Assembly: GCA_964570825.1 (NCBI GenBank)
Contig: CAZMZJ010000011.1
Coordinates: 1 to 64,000, forward strand
DNA from: UMGS1002 sp964570825
Lineage (GTDB): Bacteria > Bacillota > Clostridia > Oscillospirales > CAG-272
Length of the DNA: 64,000 nucleotides
Reading direction: 5' to 3'
Positions 16,504 through 25,542 of the stretch are shown piece by piece. The translations under genes and the position numbers were made by a program. The first letter of the stretch is position 1; each line of letters opens with the position of its first letter. Under the pieces are notes generated by a model. It did no database searches and was not told the DNA's origin. It worked only from the letters and a program-made list of their open reading frames with translations.

Positions 16504-17502
16504 TTAATATATCGAGCCGCTGTTGACTACCGGCTGGGCGTCACGGTTGCCGCAGAGAACGACGAGCAGATTGCTGACCATCGCCGCCTTCCTTTCGTCG
16601 TCGAGCGCGACTATATTGTTCTCGCTGAGCTTCGCAAGGGCCATCTCAACCATGCCTACCGCTCCGTCGACTATCATCTTGCGCGCGTCGATTATGGCCG
16701 AGGCCTGCTGCCTCTGAAGCATTGCGGCGGCAATTTCGGGAGCGTACGCAAGGTAGGTTATTCTGGCTTCGATGACTTCAATGCCGGCTATCTCTACCTT
16801 CCTCTGGATTTCATCGCGTATCTTGTCCGCGATTTCCTGGCTCGAGCCGCGGAGCGATTTTTCGTCGCCGTCGCTCGACACGTCGTACGGGTACATGCGG
16901 ACAATATTGCGAAGCGCCGAATCGCACTGGATTGACAAAAATTCCTTGTAGTTGTCCACGTTGAACACGGCCTTGGCGGTGTTGACCACGCGCCAGATGA
17001 CGACAATGCCGATTTCAATCGGATTGCCGAGAAGGTCGTTTATTTTTTGTTTGTTATTGTTTAGCGTCATCGCCTTGAGCGATATCTTGCGGTTGGGCGG
17101 GAACTGCCCTGAGGCTGTCTTGACGGCGGGTTTCGGCTGCACCGAGGCCGTGGACGGCTCCACCTCGGCGGGAGCAACCGAGGAAACAAAGGGATTCACA
17201 AAATAAAAGCCTTCGGTGTCAAGTGTGCCGATGTATTTGCCGAAAAGGGTTAGCACCATCGCTTCCTTCGGACGGATTACCTTTAATCCGGGAAAGATTA
17301 TCCAGCCGAGGCACAGATAAGCCATGCTTGACGCAAATATCGCCGTGCCGGACGCCGACGATATATCGGAATCGAGAAGAACTCCGCCGTAAATCAGCCC
17401 GGCTATGGCGGCGATGTATAGAATTACCGAAACAACAAGCACCGGCATGCCCGGCGCCGCTTTAAGATGCTTTTCTTCTGTCAGCAGCATTTTTTCGTTC
17501 AT
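16504..17502 (-). CDS. SPFH/Band 7 domain membrane protein
   Basis: About 332 aa. Two hydrophobic segments near the N-terminus (about residues 20-40 and 52-72) are followed by an SPFH/Band 7 domain (VIRPKEAMVLTLFGKYIGT and on, to about 240). After it comes an Ala/Gln/Glu-rich helix region with AAAMLQRQQASAIIDARKMI. Stomatin-like proteins of this kind organise membrane microdomains and scaffold partner proteins. I place the start at the ATG 17500-17502, 8 nt behind AGGAG, rather than at the GTG three codons upstream, which overlaps the AGGAG. The ribbon-helix-helix gene follows directly. Confidence 0.85.
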   Translation of the reverse strand: MNEKMLLTEEKHLKAAPGMPVLVVSVILYIAAIAGLIYGGVLLDSDISSASGTAIFASSMAYLCLGWIIFPGLKVIRPKEAMVLTLFGKYIGTLDTEGFYFVNPFVSSVAPAEVEPSTASVQPKPAVKTASGQFPPNRKISLKAMTLNNNKQKINDLLGNPIEIGIVVIWRVVNTAKAVFNVDNYKEFLSIQCDSALRNIVRMYPYDVSSDGDEKSLRGSSQEIADKIRDEIQRKVEIAGIEVIEARITYLAYAPEIAAAMLQRQQASAIIDARKMIVDGAVGMVEMALAKLSENNIVALDDERKAAMVSNLLVVLCGNRDAQPVVNSGSIY

Positions 17503-17525
17503 ATAAAGCACTCCTATATTAAATT

Positions 17526-17577
17526 GATATCAAAATGATATCATCTAAATGATATCATATTACCGGCGCCATGTCAA
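17526..17577 (-). promoter_or_regulatory. SPFH operon promoter overlapped by three GATATC repeats
   Basis: Minus strand: TTGACA (17572-17577), 17-nt spacer, TATCAT (17549-17554). GATATC occurs at 17526-17531, 17537-17542 and 17551-17556; the last two lie in the 10-bp palindrome ATGATATCAT. One copy covers the -10 box and the other two lie just downstream, a repressor-site layout. Confidence 0.7.
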
Positions 17578-17611
17578 GAGCAAAATGAATTTTTTTATTG
17601 TTTTATTGTAC

Positions 17612-17640
17612 TTGACTTGCATCAGACGTCAAATTATAAT
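17612..17640 (+). promoter_or_regulatory. sigma-A type promoter for lplA
   Basis: TTGACT (17612-17617), 17-nt spacer, TATAAT (17635-17640), 36 nt before the lplA start. Confidence 0.85.
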
Positions 17641-17676
17641 TAAAAAAAAGCGGCTTGCCGCTCACCGGAGGTTCGG

Positions 17677-18657
17677 ATGATTGACCGCATAAGCCTTTAC
17701 ATTTCAGACAGCTATGATCCCTACATGAATATGGCGACCGAAAAATACCTGACGCTCAACGCAAGGCCCGGCGAGTGCATACTGTTTCTGTGGCAGAATG
17801 AAAATACAGTCGTCATAGGGCGCAACCAGAACTGCTGGAGTGAATGCAACGTCAGTCTGCTCGAGAAGGAGGGCGGACATCTGGCGCGCCGGCTTTCGGG
17901 CGGCGGGGCGGTTTACCACGATATTCAGAACCTGAATTTCTCCTTCGCGGCAAGGCGGGAGGATTACTGCGTGCAGCGGCAGCTTTCGGTAATCGCCGGG
18001 GCGGTGAGAAAATTCGGCATCGCGGCGGAGCCGGGCGGGCGCAACGATATCCTCGCCGGCGGCCGCAAGTTCTCCGGCAACGCCTTCTGGTGCTTCGGCG
18101 AAAGCTATCTCCACCACGGCACTATACTGATTAAAACCGATACCGCAAAAATGGAGCGCTACCTCAGCGTTCCCCGTGACAAGCTGGCAGCGAAAGGAGT
18201 CTTATCGGCGCGCTCGCGGGTCGTCAACCTCAGCGAGCTGTCCCCCGGCATTACTGTCGGCGGCGTTAAGGAAATGCTATGCGAGGAGTTCGGCAGGGTG
18301 TACGGCCTGCCGGCCGAGCATTATGTTTTCCAGCGGGACGCGGAGAAAAAAATCGGCGGGTACCGCGCGGAGTTTGATTCCCCCGAATGGAAATACGGTC
18401 GCACGCCTCAATTCACTCATGAATTATCAAGGCGGTTCCCGTGGGGCGGAGTGACCTTCTGCCTCGACGTCAGGGAAGGGAAAATATTCGGATGCGAGGT
18501 GTTCTCAGACTCTCTCGACCCGGATTTCATCGGCAGGCTCCCCGGACTTCTGCGCGGGCGGAAATATAACGCCTCAGACATGGCATCCGCGCTTGTCGGC
18601 GAGGGGGAATGCCGCGAGGCAGCCGACATAGCTATGCTTTTCAGGGAAGAAATATAA
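17677..18657 (+). CDS. lplA: lipoate-protein ligase A
   Basis: Attaches free lipoate to the lipoyl domains of 2-oxoacid dehydrogenases or glycine cleavage H protein through a lipoyl-AMP intermediate. 326 aa. RRLSGGGAVYHDIQNLNFSF (71-90) is the family signature of the substrate pocket, and GGRKFSGNAF (about 128-137) carries the Lys expected to contact lipoyl-AMP. The large catalytic domain spans about 1-245 and a small C-terminal accessory domain follows, as in full-length bacterial LplA. GGAGG precedes the ATG, and it has its own promoter. No lipoyl-bearing complex is encoded in the window. Confidence 0.93.
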   Translation: MIDRISLYISDSYDPYMNMATEKYLTLNARPGECILFLWQNENTVVIGRNQNCWSECNVSLLEKEGGHLARRLSGGGAVYHDIQNLNFSFAARREDYCVQRQLSVIAGAVRKFGIAAEPGGRNDILAGGRKFSGNAFWCFGESYLHHGTILIKTDTAKMERYLSVPRDKLAAKGVLSARSRVVNLSELSPGITVGGVKEMLCEEFGRVYGLPAEHYVFQRDAEKKIGGYRAEFDSPEWKYGRTPQFTHELSRRFPWGGVTFCLDVREGKIFGCEVFSDSLDPDFIGRLPGLLRGRKYNASDMASALVGEGECREAADIAMLFREEI

Positions 18658-18816
18658 GGGATTCAGGACTTTTTCAAGCCGCTGAACCCCCAAAAGAGCT
18701 TTTCCGCTATATCCGTTATTTGTTCCGGCGGCGGAGTATCCACGGCAAAAGGCGGATACCTGAAAACTGCCGATAACGCCTTCACGGATATTCTTCCGCA
18801 GGTGCGCCGGATAAAT

Positions 18817-20232
18817 TCATTTTACGGTTTCAAATTTGATAAGGCTTGTGTTGCCCGATCTGCCGTTGGTCTGGCCGCCGGTGATGACGATAATGTCGCC
18901 CGGCTGCGCAAGCCCCGACTCCTTCGCGGTGCGGACCGCGTTGTAGAAGAGCACGTCGGTCGACTGGAACTCCTCGCTCATCGCCGGCACCACATTCCAC
19001 GAGAGCGCCAGCTTGCGCCAGACCTTTTCGTCCGTCGTCATGCCGATTATGGGTTTCGGCGAGCGGAAACGCGAAACCATTCTCGCCGTCGCGCCGGAGC
19101 GTGTGCAGACGACTATCAGCTTCGCGTCGATGTCTATTGACAGCGCGCAGGTGGCATGAGATATCGCGTCGATGGAATTCTTGATCCTGAAGCTCGAATC
19201 ATGAAATCTCTCGGCGTAGTTTATGTCCTTCTCGGTCTGCTCGGCGATGCACGCCATTGTCCTGACAGCTTCAACCGGATATTTTCCCGCCGCCGTTTCC
19301 CCCGAAAGCATTACGGCGGAGGTCCCGTCGTAAACGGCGTTCGCTACGTCGGATATCTCGGCTCTTGTGGGCCGGGGCTTCTGTATCATTGATTCGAGCA
19401 TCTCGGTCGCTGTTATGATGCGCTTGCCGCGGAAACGGCAGGTGGTGATTATGTGTTTCTGTATCGCTGGAAGCTGCTCGAACGGTATTTCAACCCCCAT
19501 GTCGCCACGGGCGATCATTATCCCGTCGCTCACGTCGATGATTTCCTCTATGTTGTCAACGCCAGAGCGGTTTTCGATTTTTGCGATGATGTCTATATCG
19601 GATCCGCCGTTGGCGTCGAGAAAACGGCGGACATCAAGGACGTTTTCCTTGTTTGACACAAACGAGCAGGCGACAAAATCAACGTCGTTTTCAATCCCAA
19701 ACAGCAGATCCGACTTGTCCTGCTCGCTGAGAAATTCCTGCCTCATGGTCTTGCCGGGAAAATTCATGCTCTTGCGGTCGGACAGCTCTCCGCCGATTAT
19801 CACTTTTGTGATTACTTCGGTGGGAGTTGTTCCGGTGACCATGAATTCGACAAGCCCGTTGTTGAGCAGTATCGGGTCGCCGGGCGCCAGTTCCGCAGGC
19901 AGGTTTTTATATGATACCGCAACGCGGGTCTGGTCGCCTATTATCTCTTCGGTGGTGAAGGTGAATGTGTCGCCTTCAGACAGCATAATCTTGCCGTCTT
20001 TGAAGGTCCTGATGCGGTATTCCGGCCCTTTCGTGTCAAGCATGATGGCTACGGGCAGGCCGAGCTTCTGCCGGACGCGCTTTAACATGTCCATCATCGT
20101 TTTATGCTCGGAATGGTCGCCGTGCGAAAAATTAAAACGCGCCACGTTCATTCCGGCAAGTATCATTTTTTCAAGTATGTCCTCCCTGCTGCAGGCAGGG
20201 CCTATCGTGCATATTATCTTTGTCTTCTTCAT
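18817..20232 (-). CDS. pyk: pyruvate kinase
   Basis: Last step of glycolysis: phosphoenolpyruvate plus ADP to pyruvate plus ATP. 471 aa from the ATG at 20230-20232, which has GGAG just upstream; a longer reading begins at a TTG inside that site and is unlikely. Clear motifs are TIGPACS near the start, NVARFNFSHGDH (about 30-41) and MIARGDMGVEIPFEQLP (about 240-256) of the active site. The C-terminal allosteric domain (about 340-470) is present, but the extra PEP-utiliser-like domain of Bacillus-type enzymes is not. A consensus promoter lies about 100 nt upstream. Confidence 0.97.
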   Translation of the reverse strand: MKKTKIICTIGPACSREDILEKMILAGMNVARFNFSHGDHSEHKTMMDMLKRVRQKLGLPVAIMLDTKGPEYRIRTFKDGKIMLSEGDTFTFTTEEIIGDQTRVAVSYKNLPAELAPGDPILLNNGLVEFMVTGTTPTEVITKVIIGGELSDRKSMNFPGKTMRQEFLSEQDKSDLLFGIENDVDFVACSFVSNKENVLDVRRFLDANGGSDIDIIAKIENRSGVDNIEEIIDVSDGIMIARGDMGVEIPFEQLPAIQKHIITTCRFRGKRIITATEMLESMIQKPRPTRAEISDVANAVYDGTSAVMLSGETAAGKYPVEAVRTMACIAEQTEKDINYAERFHDSSFRIKNSIDAISHATCALSIDIDAKLIVVCTRSGATARMVSRFRSPKPIIGMTTDEKVWRKLALSWNVVPAMSEEFQSTDVLFYNAVRTAKESGLAQPGDIIVITGGQTNGRSGNTSLIKFETVK

Positions 20233-20332
20233 ATTTATCTCCAATTATGACGGGCGTATGCTCGCGCCCGCTTCCAAATAATGACTGCAATTTCAAGGGA
20301 ATGATATTCAACCTTAAACCTGAGGTCATTAT

Positions 20333-20361
20333 ATTATAGCACTCGGACGCTTCAAATTCAA
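20333..20361 (-). promoter_or_regulatory. sigma-A type promoter for pyk
   Basis: Minus strand: TTGAAT (20356-20361), 17-nt spacer, TATAAT (20333-20338). With the divergent promoter at 20469-20497 it explains most of the 20233-20597 gap; I see no other element there. Confidence 0.75.
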
Positions 20362-20468
20362 TATAAAATGTATATTGTTCCATCAATTTCAAACCGGTTT
20401 TCATCTTTATCCTTTATGACGGAGGCGTCACGGAAAATTAATTTGTTTTTAAAAATAAGAATTTTATA

Positions 20469-20497
20469 ATGACATGCGGCTGAAAATATGGTATAAT
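20469..20497 (+). promoter_or_regulatory. promoter for the GNAT-glycosyltransferase pair
   Basis: ATGACA (20469-20474), 17-nt spacer, TATAAT (20492-20497), about 100 nt before the start at 20598. Confidence 0.65.
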
Positions 20498-20597
20498 GTC
20501 ATAAACTTATTTATTTAACAAAAACTATCCTGATATCAGGCCGCTTTTGCACTATGCTGCACAAACAGCCGTTATTCTTTTTCAGCAGAGGTTACAT

Positions 20598-21725
20598 ATG
20601 GTTGCAGTTAAAGAAGTAAAGACAAAAAATGAACTGCGTAAATTTGTCGATTTCCCCAACAGGCTTTACCGCGGCTGCGTCAATTTCGTGCCGGCCCTGT
20701 ACGCTGACGATATGGACGACTGGAATCCCAAAAAAAATCCCGCCTTCGAATACTGCGAGGCTAAGTGCTTCCTCGCGTACCGCGACGGCAGAATCGTCGG
20801 GCGGATAGGCGCGATTTACAATATGCGTTCAAACGAAAAATGGAAAACAAAACGCATGCGCTTCTCACAGGCGGATTTCATCGACGACCCCGAGGTTTCA
20901 GGCGCGCTTTTTGAGGCTGTCGAAAATTACGCGCGGGAAAAAGGGTGCAGCGAAGTGCACGGCCCGCTCGGATTCTGCGACATGGACCGCGAGGGAATGC
21001 TTGTCGAGGGCTTTGACCGCAAAAGCCTGTTTATTACGTATTATAACCATCCATACTATATCGAACACCTGACGAGGCTCGGATACGTCAAGGACGTGGA
21101 CTGGATTGAGCAGAGAATCGAAATCCCGTACGACGATAAGACGGTTTCGCTTATGTCAAGAGCGGCGAAATATGTTTCGAAGGGTCTGAATCTGCATGTC
21201 GCAGACCTGCATCGCCAGAAAGATTACGGGAAGTATGTCCCGGAGGTCTTCCGGCTCGTCAATATCGCGTACGCCCACCTCTACGGCACCGTCGAGCTGT
21301 CCGAAAAACAGATAACAAGATACGCAAAAAAGTTCGGACCGCTGATAAACCCGAAGCTGACCTGCATGGTCATGAACGATAAAAATGAACTTGTTGCCTT
21401 CGGCATCGCAGCCCCCGCAATGGAAGACGCCCTCATAAAATGCCGCGGACGGCTTTTCCCCTTCGGCTGGCTCGGCGTGCTTAAGGCGCTCCACAAAAAC
21501 GACACGATGGACTTGTTCCTCATCGCCGTCCACCCAAGCCTGCGCGGAACCGGCGTCAACGCCATGATAATCGACCATATTATCCGCGGATGCCACGAGA
21601 TGGGCATTAAATATGCCGAAACCGGCCCGATGCTTGAAATGAACAGTCAGATTCAGGCGCAATGGCAGCATTTTAAGGCCGAGCAGCATAAAAGACGCAG
21701 ATGCTTCGTTAAAAATATCGAATAA
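20598..21725 (+). CDS. GNAT-fold protein of unknown substrate
   Basis: 375 aa from the ATG at 20598, which has AGAGG upstream; an earlier ATG in frame lacks a binding site. The protein looks like two acetyltransferase-type halves: an N-terminal half with AKCFLAYRDGRIVGRIGAIYN (about 55-75) and a C-terminal half with DLFLIAVHPSLRGTGVNAMI (about 313-332), where the second resembles the acetyl-CoA loop R-x-x-G-x-G/A. Related uncharacterised proteins are widespread in Clostridia and Bacteroidetes. It lies 13 nt upstream of a GT4 glycosyltransferase, so a role in surface glycan or glycolipid modification is a guess from context. Confidence 0.7.
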   Translation: MVAVKEVKTKNELRKFVDFPNRLYRGCVNFVPALYADDMDDWNPKKNPAFEYCEAKCFLAYRDGRIVGRIGAIYNMRSNEKWKTKRMRFSQADFIDDPEVSGALFEAVENYAREKGCSEVHGPLGFCDMDREGMLVEGFDRKSLFITYYNHPYYIEHLTRLGYVKDVDWIEQRIEIPYDDKTVSLMSRAAKYVSKGLNLHVADLHRQKDYGKYVPEVFRLVNIAYAHLYGTVELSEKQITRYAKKFGPLINPKLTCMVMNDKNELVAFGIAAPAMEDALIKCRGRLFPFGWLGVLKALHKNDTMDLFLIAVHPSLRGTGVNAMIIDHIIRGCHEMGIKYAETGPMLEMNSQIQAQWQHFKAEQHKRRRCFVKNIE

Positions 21726-21738
21726 CGGGGATATGAAT

Positions 21739-23106
21739 ATGAATGTATGCCTTGCAAACGATTCCTTCCCGCCGCTTATCGACGGCGTGAGCAATACGGT
21801 GGTCAATTACGCCACAATCATCGGGCAGAAATACGGCAAAGCTATAGTCGCAACCCCAAAATATCCGGGCGCGGCCGACGATTATCCGTTTGAGGTCGTG
21901 AGATATGCCAGCCTTAACACCGAAAAAATGATAGGCTACCGGACGGGTTATCCGTTCTCAAACGACGCGATGCGCCGCCTTGAGGCCTTCAAACCCGATA
22001 TAATCCACAGCCACTGCCCCATGGCGTCTACTTTCCTCTGCCGCGAACTTCGCGAAATCACCGCGGCGCCCATCGTTTTCACATACCATACTAAGTTCGA
22101 TATCGACATAAAGCGCGCGGTTAAGCTTAAGTTTATCCACGAGCCGGCAATACGCGAGGTCGTGCGCAACATCGAGGCGTGCGACGAGGTGTGGGTCGTC
22201 AACAGCGGGGCGGGGGAGAACCTGAAAAGCCTCGGGTACAGGGGCGACTACATCGTTATGCCGAACGGCGTCGACATCGACCGCACACCCGCGGATCCTT
22301 TGATTATCAGCAGAATCAACAGCACATACGGCTTTACAGATGATATACCGGTCTTCCTTTTCGTCGGGCGGGTAATGTGGTACAAAGGACTCAAAATCAT
22401 ACTCGACGGGCTCCGTCAGCTGAAGGACGCAGGTGTCCCTTTCCGAATGGTCTTTGTCGGAAAAGGCGACAATCTTGAGGATGTCAAGGCTTATTCGGCG
22501 GAAAAAGGTCTTAAAGGCGAGTGCGTCTTCACCGGAGCAATCTATGACCGCGCCGAGCTGAAGGCGTGGTATACCCGCGCCGACCTCTTCCTTCTGCCGT
22601 CGGTGTTCGACAACAACCCCCTCGTCGTCAAGGAGGCCGCAGCCTGCTCGACCGCAAGCGTACTGATACGCGGCAGCAGCTCGGCGGAAGGCGTCACCGA
22701 CGGCGAAAACGGCCTGCTTATCGAGGAGGACGCCGGAGAAATGGCGCGCGTGCTTATCTCAATGTGCTCAAACCGCGACAGGATGCGCCTTGTCGGCGAA
22801 AAGGCGGCTGAGAGCCTTTATATTTCGTGGGAGGACAGCGTCGCAAGGGCTGAGGCGAGATACGAGGAGGTTTTGAAGAACCACCGCGCCGGCAATATCC
22901 GCCGCCAGAAAATTAAATATGACAGGGCTATTAAAATGCTCGGAAACACATATAAAGGGCTTATCCGCGCAAAGCTTGCCGGCGAAAATATAAGAGCCGG
23001 AGTAAAGGAGCAGTTCCGCGACATGGGACAGACGCAGGATGAACTTTACGAGTGGGTCAAGAGCCTTTATGAAAATATAAAGGATTACTTCGGAAGATAC
23101 CAGTGA
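21739..23106 (+). CDS. GT4-family glycosyltransferase
   Basis: Cytoplasmic or membrane-associated transferase using a nucleotide sugar. About 455 aa. It has the N-terminal acceptor domain with PPLIDGVSNTVVNY, the IIHSHCP segment near residue 87 and VFTYHTKFD (about 112-120). The C-terminal donor domain has FLFVGRVMWYKGL (about 208-220) and LLPSVFDNNPLVVKEA (about 287-302), the GT4 nucleotide-sugar loop with its conserved Glu. The last 80 residues form a basic helical extension. The start at 21739 is preferred over the ATG at 21733, because GGGG is only 2 nt from the latter. Similar enzymes make glucosyl-diacylglycerols; the actual substrate is unknown. Confidence 0.85.
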   Translation: MNVCLANDSFPPLIDGVSNTVVNYATIIGQKYGKAIVATPKYPGAADDYPFEVVRYASLNTEKMIGYRTGYPFSNDAMRRLEAFKPDIIHSHCPMASTFLCRELREITAAPIVFTYHTKFDIDIKRAVKLKFIHEPAIREVVRNIEACDEVWVVNSGAGENLKSLGYRGDYIVMPNGVDIDRTPADPLIISRINSTYGFTDDIPVFLFVGRVMWYKGLKIILDGLRQLKDAGVPFRMVFVGKGDNLEDVKAYSAEKGLKGECVFTGAIYDRAELKAWYTRADLFLLPSVFDNNPLVVKEAAACSTASVLIRGSSSAEGVTDGENGLLIEEDAGEMARVLISMCSNRDRMRLVGEKAAESLYISWEDSVARAEARYEEVLKNHRAGNIRRQKIKYDRAIKMLGNTYKGLIRAKLAGENIRAGVKEQFRDMGQTQDELYEWVKSLYENIKDYFGRYQ

Positions 23107-23117
23107 TTATTGTGACA

Positions 23118-23153
23118 CCCGGGGAATTTTCATTTTTCTCCGGGCCTGTTTTA
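23118..23153 (+). terminator. terminator of the glycosyltransferase gene
   Basis: Stem 23118-23126 with 23136-23144 (one mismatched pair), then GTTTTAATTT. It starts 12 nt past the stop codon. Confidence 0.7.
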
Positions 23154-23185
23154 ATTTACTCACGGATCGGGAGCGTTTCTTAATC

Positions 23186-23214
23186 TTGACAACCCCGACC
23201 GGTTGTGTTATTAT
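23186..23214 (+). promoter_or_regulatory. promoter for rimO-pgsA
   Basis: TTGACA (23186-23191), 17-nt spacer, TATTAT (23209-23214). It leaves a leader of about 315 nt that contains the heptamer array. Confidence 0.65.
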
Positions 23215-23308
23215 TATTTGATAATGCGTAACGCAATCAGTCAGCGTTTCGGCCTGCGGCGACATCCCCGAAAGCGTGAATAATCAAAAATCCTTGGCTT
23301 TTATTTTT

Positions 23309-23420
23309 ACCGTTTACCGTTTAACGTTTAACGTTTAACGTTTAACGTTTAACGTTTAACGTTTAACGTTTAACGTTCACCGTTTAACGTTCACCGTTCA
23401 TTGTTCACCGTTCATTGTTA
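23309..23420 (+). repeat. heptamer tandem array in the rimO leader
   Basis: Sixteen units of 7 bp in register. Nine are AACGTTT or AACGTTC in a row, and the flanking units are ACCGTTT, ACCGTTC and ATTGTTC/A variants. The core GTTTAAC is itself a palindrome. It ends about 115 nt before the rimO start codon. Confidence 0.95.
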
Positions 23421-23535
23421 ATTTTCCGCCGCGCATATTCCGCCTTAACCGGCCGAACGGGTTATCAGGGCTGTTAAAAGCGGACGCGGCAGTTTATCTC
23501 CATAATGCAGAAAGGCAACAACCGGATTTATATTT

Positions 23536-24906
23536 ATGAAAATAGGATTTGTTTCGCTCGGCTGCCCTAAAAACCAGCTTGACACCGAGGTCATGCTCCA
23601 TGAGGTGATGTCGGCCGGATACGAGGTGACGCCCGAGGAGACTAAAGCCGATGTGGTTATAGTCAATACCTGCGCCTTCATCGAAAGCGCAAAACGCGAG
23701 TCGATAGACAATATTCTTGATATAGCATGGCTGAAAAAACACCGCAGCCTCAAGGCGATCATCGTCACCGGCTGCCTCGCCGAGCGTTACCGCGACGATA
23801 TTTTCAAGGAGCTGCCGGAGGTCGACGCCGTGCTCGGCGTCGGCAGCATACACCACATCGTCGAGGCTGTCAGGGCGGTGACGGCCGGAAAGAAAAAAGG
23901 ACCTCAACCGAAAAACAGATTTTCCTCATACGACCCGTGCGATGAGGTAAGGCTCGGCGGCGACAGGATACTCACCACGCCGGATTATACGGCGTATCTA
24001 AAAATCGCAGAGGGCTGCGACAACCGCTGCGCCTACTGCGCTATTCCCGCAATACGCGGCAGGTTCCGCTCAAGACCGGCCGAGGATATTGTCGAAGAGG
24101 CAAAGCAGCTCGAGGCGCTCGGCGTGAAAGAGCTCAGCATCGTCGCTCAGGATATCACGCGCTACGGGCTCGACATCTACGGCGAATACCGGCTCGCCAA
24201 GCTTTTGCGGGCGATAACAGACAACACCAAAATCCCGTGGATACGTCTGCTCTACTGCTATCCCGACAAGATAACCGACGAGCTGGTCTTTGAAATCCGG
24301 GACAACCCCAAAATACTCAAATACATCGACCTGCCGATGCAGCACATCTCCGACCGTATGCTGCGCGCCATGAACCGGCACGGGGACAGTGCGATGATTA
24401 AATCTGTCGTCGCAAAGCTGCGCCGCGAAATTCCCGGAATCAACATCCGTACCACCTTCATCACCGGCTTCCCCGGCGAGACAGAGGAGGATTTCGACGA
24501 GCTTTTAAGGTTTGTAAAAGAGATGAAATTCGAGCATGTCGGCGTCTTCCCGTATTCGCGCGAGGAGGGCACGCCCGCATACGATTTTCCCGATCAGATT
24601 GACGAGCAGGTCAAGCAGGACCGCGCCGATATCATCATGAGCGAACAGCTCGAAATAAACCATGCGCGCAATCAGTCTATGATAGGAAAAACAATTCGCG
24701 TGCTTTGCGAGGGCTTTGACGCTGCGAGCGATGTCCATTACGGCAGGGGAGAGGCCGACGCCCCCGAAATTGACGGCAAAATTTATTTCCGCGCGGAAAA
24801 GCGTGTCCCGCCCGGCACCTTCGTGGACGTTGCCGTCTGCGAGGTGCTCGACTATGACCTCGTAGGCAGAGAGGTTACAGGCGGCGCTGAAAGGAGCAAG
24901 GCATGA
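23536..24906 (+). CDS. rimO: ribosomal protein S12 methylthiotransferase
   Basis: Radical-SAM enzyme that adds a methylthio group to the beta-carbon of a conserved Asp in ribosomal protein S12. 456 aa. The N-terminal UPF0004 domain starts with SLGCPKNQLDTE (7-18) and has Cys that bind the auxiliary cluster. The radical-SAM motif is CDNRCAYC (C161, C165, C168), and a C-terminal TRAM domain ends the protein. SLGCPKNxxD and the CAIP after the cluster distinguish RimO from MiaB. The ribosome binding site (CCGGAT) is weak and rather distant. Its last 4 bases overlap pgsA (ATGA), so the two are coupled. Confidence 0.95.
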   Translation: MKIGFVSLGCPKNQLDTEVMLHEVMSAGYEVTPEETKADVVIVNTCAFIESAKRESIDNILDIAWLKKHRSLKAIIVTGCLAERYRDDIFKELPEVDAVLGVGSIHHIVEAVRAVTAGKKKGPQPKNRFSSYDPCDEVRLGGDRILTTPDYTAYLKIAEGCDNRCAYCAIPAIRGRFRSRPAEDIVEEAKQLEALGVKELSIVAQDITRYGLDIYGEYRLAKLLRAITDNTKIPWIRLLYCYPDKITDELVFEIRDNPKILKYIDLPMQHISDRMLRAMNRHGDSAMIKSVVAKLRREIPGINIRTTFITGFPGETEEDFDELLRFVKEMKFEHVGVFPYSREEGTPAYDFPDQIDEQVKQDRADIIMSEQLEINHARNQSMIGKTIRVLCEGFDAASDVHYGRGEADAPEIDGKIYFRAEKRVPPGTFVDVAVCEVLDYDLVGREVTGGAERSKA

Positions 24907-25508
24907 ACCTTCCCAACAAGCTTACCGTATCCCGTATCCTTTTGATTCCGGCTGTCATCCTCGCCATTATCCTCGCGGGCGTCGCAATACCGCGGGATAT
25001 CGGATACGTCATCGCGGCGGTTCTTTTCGGAATTATCTCGCTGACGGATTATTTCGACGGAAAAATCGCGCGGCGGAAAAACCTGATTACGGTTTTCGGC
25101 AAATTCCTTGACCCGCTGGCCGACAAGCTGCTCGTCATCGGCACGATGCTGACTATACTCTATAAGTTTGAAGCCGTGCGGTCATATTACTTCTGGGCCC
25201 TTCTGGCGGTGATTTTCCGCGAGCTGATGGTGACGGGTCTGCGCCTTGTGGCTGTCGCCGACGGCGGCGAGGTCATCGCCGCAAACAAGCTCGGAAAAAT
25301 AAAAACGGTGACGCAGATCGTCTGCATCCTCGTCACCCTGCTTGAGCCCGTGCTGCAGGATATTATCAAACTGTTTTTCAAAAACAGGCCGTATCCCCTT
25401 GACGGCATTTTCCCGCTGACGATATTATCGGTTGCGGTAATGGCGTTTTTCACGCTCTGGTCGGGGGCGGTATATATGTTCAGACACAGAAAGCACTTAA
25501 AACAGTAA
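24903..25508 (+). CDS. pgsA: CDP-diacylglycerol-glycerol-3-phosphate 3-phosphatidyltransferase
   Basis: Membrane enzyme making phosphatidylglycerol phosphate, the committed step to phosphatidylglycerol and cardiolipin. 201 aa with about five membrane helices. The CDP-alcohol phosphotransferase signature is complete: D49, D52-G53, A56-R57, G66, D70 and D74. It follows rimO with a 4-nt overlap, a common order in Firmicutes, and ends at a strong bidirectional terminator shared with trpS. Confidence 0.95.
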   Translation: MNLPNKLTVSRILLIPAVILAIILAGVAIPRDIGYVIAAVLFGIISLTDYFDGKIARRKNLITVFGKFLDPLADKLLVIGTMLTILYKFEAVRSYYFWALLAVIFRELMVTGLRLVAVADGGEVIAANKLGKIKTVTQIVCILVTLLEPVLQDIIKLFFKNRPYPLDGIFPLTILSVAVMAFFTLWSGAVYMFRHRKHLKQ

Positions 25509-25513
25509 AATTC

Positions 25514-25542
25514 AACGGCTCCGCATCTGCGGAGCCGTTTTC
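25514..25542. terminator. bidirectional terminator between pgsA and trpS
   Basis: Perfect 11-bp stem (25514-25524 with 25529-25539). It is followed by TTTTCTT on the + strand and by TGAATTTTAC on the - strand. It lies between two convergent genes. Confidence 0.92.

Noticed and set aside
18658..18816. Possible gene between lplA and pyk
   Set aside because: Only short frames without ribosome binding sites; no terminator with a T-run found either.
23309..23420. CRISPR-like array
   Set aside because: Units are 7 bp, contiguous and without spacers; no cas genes.
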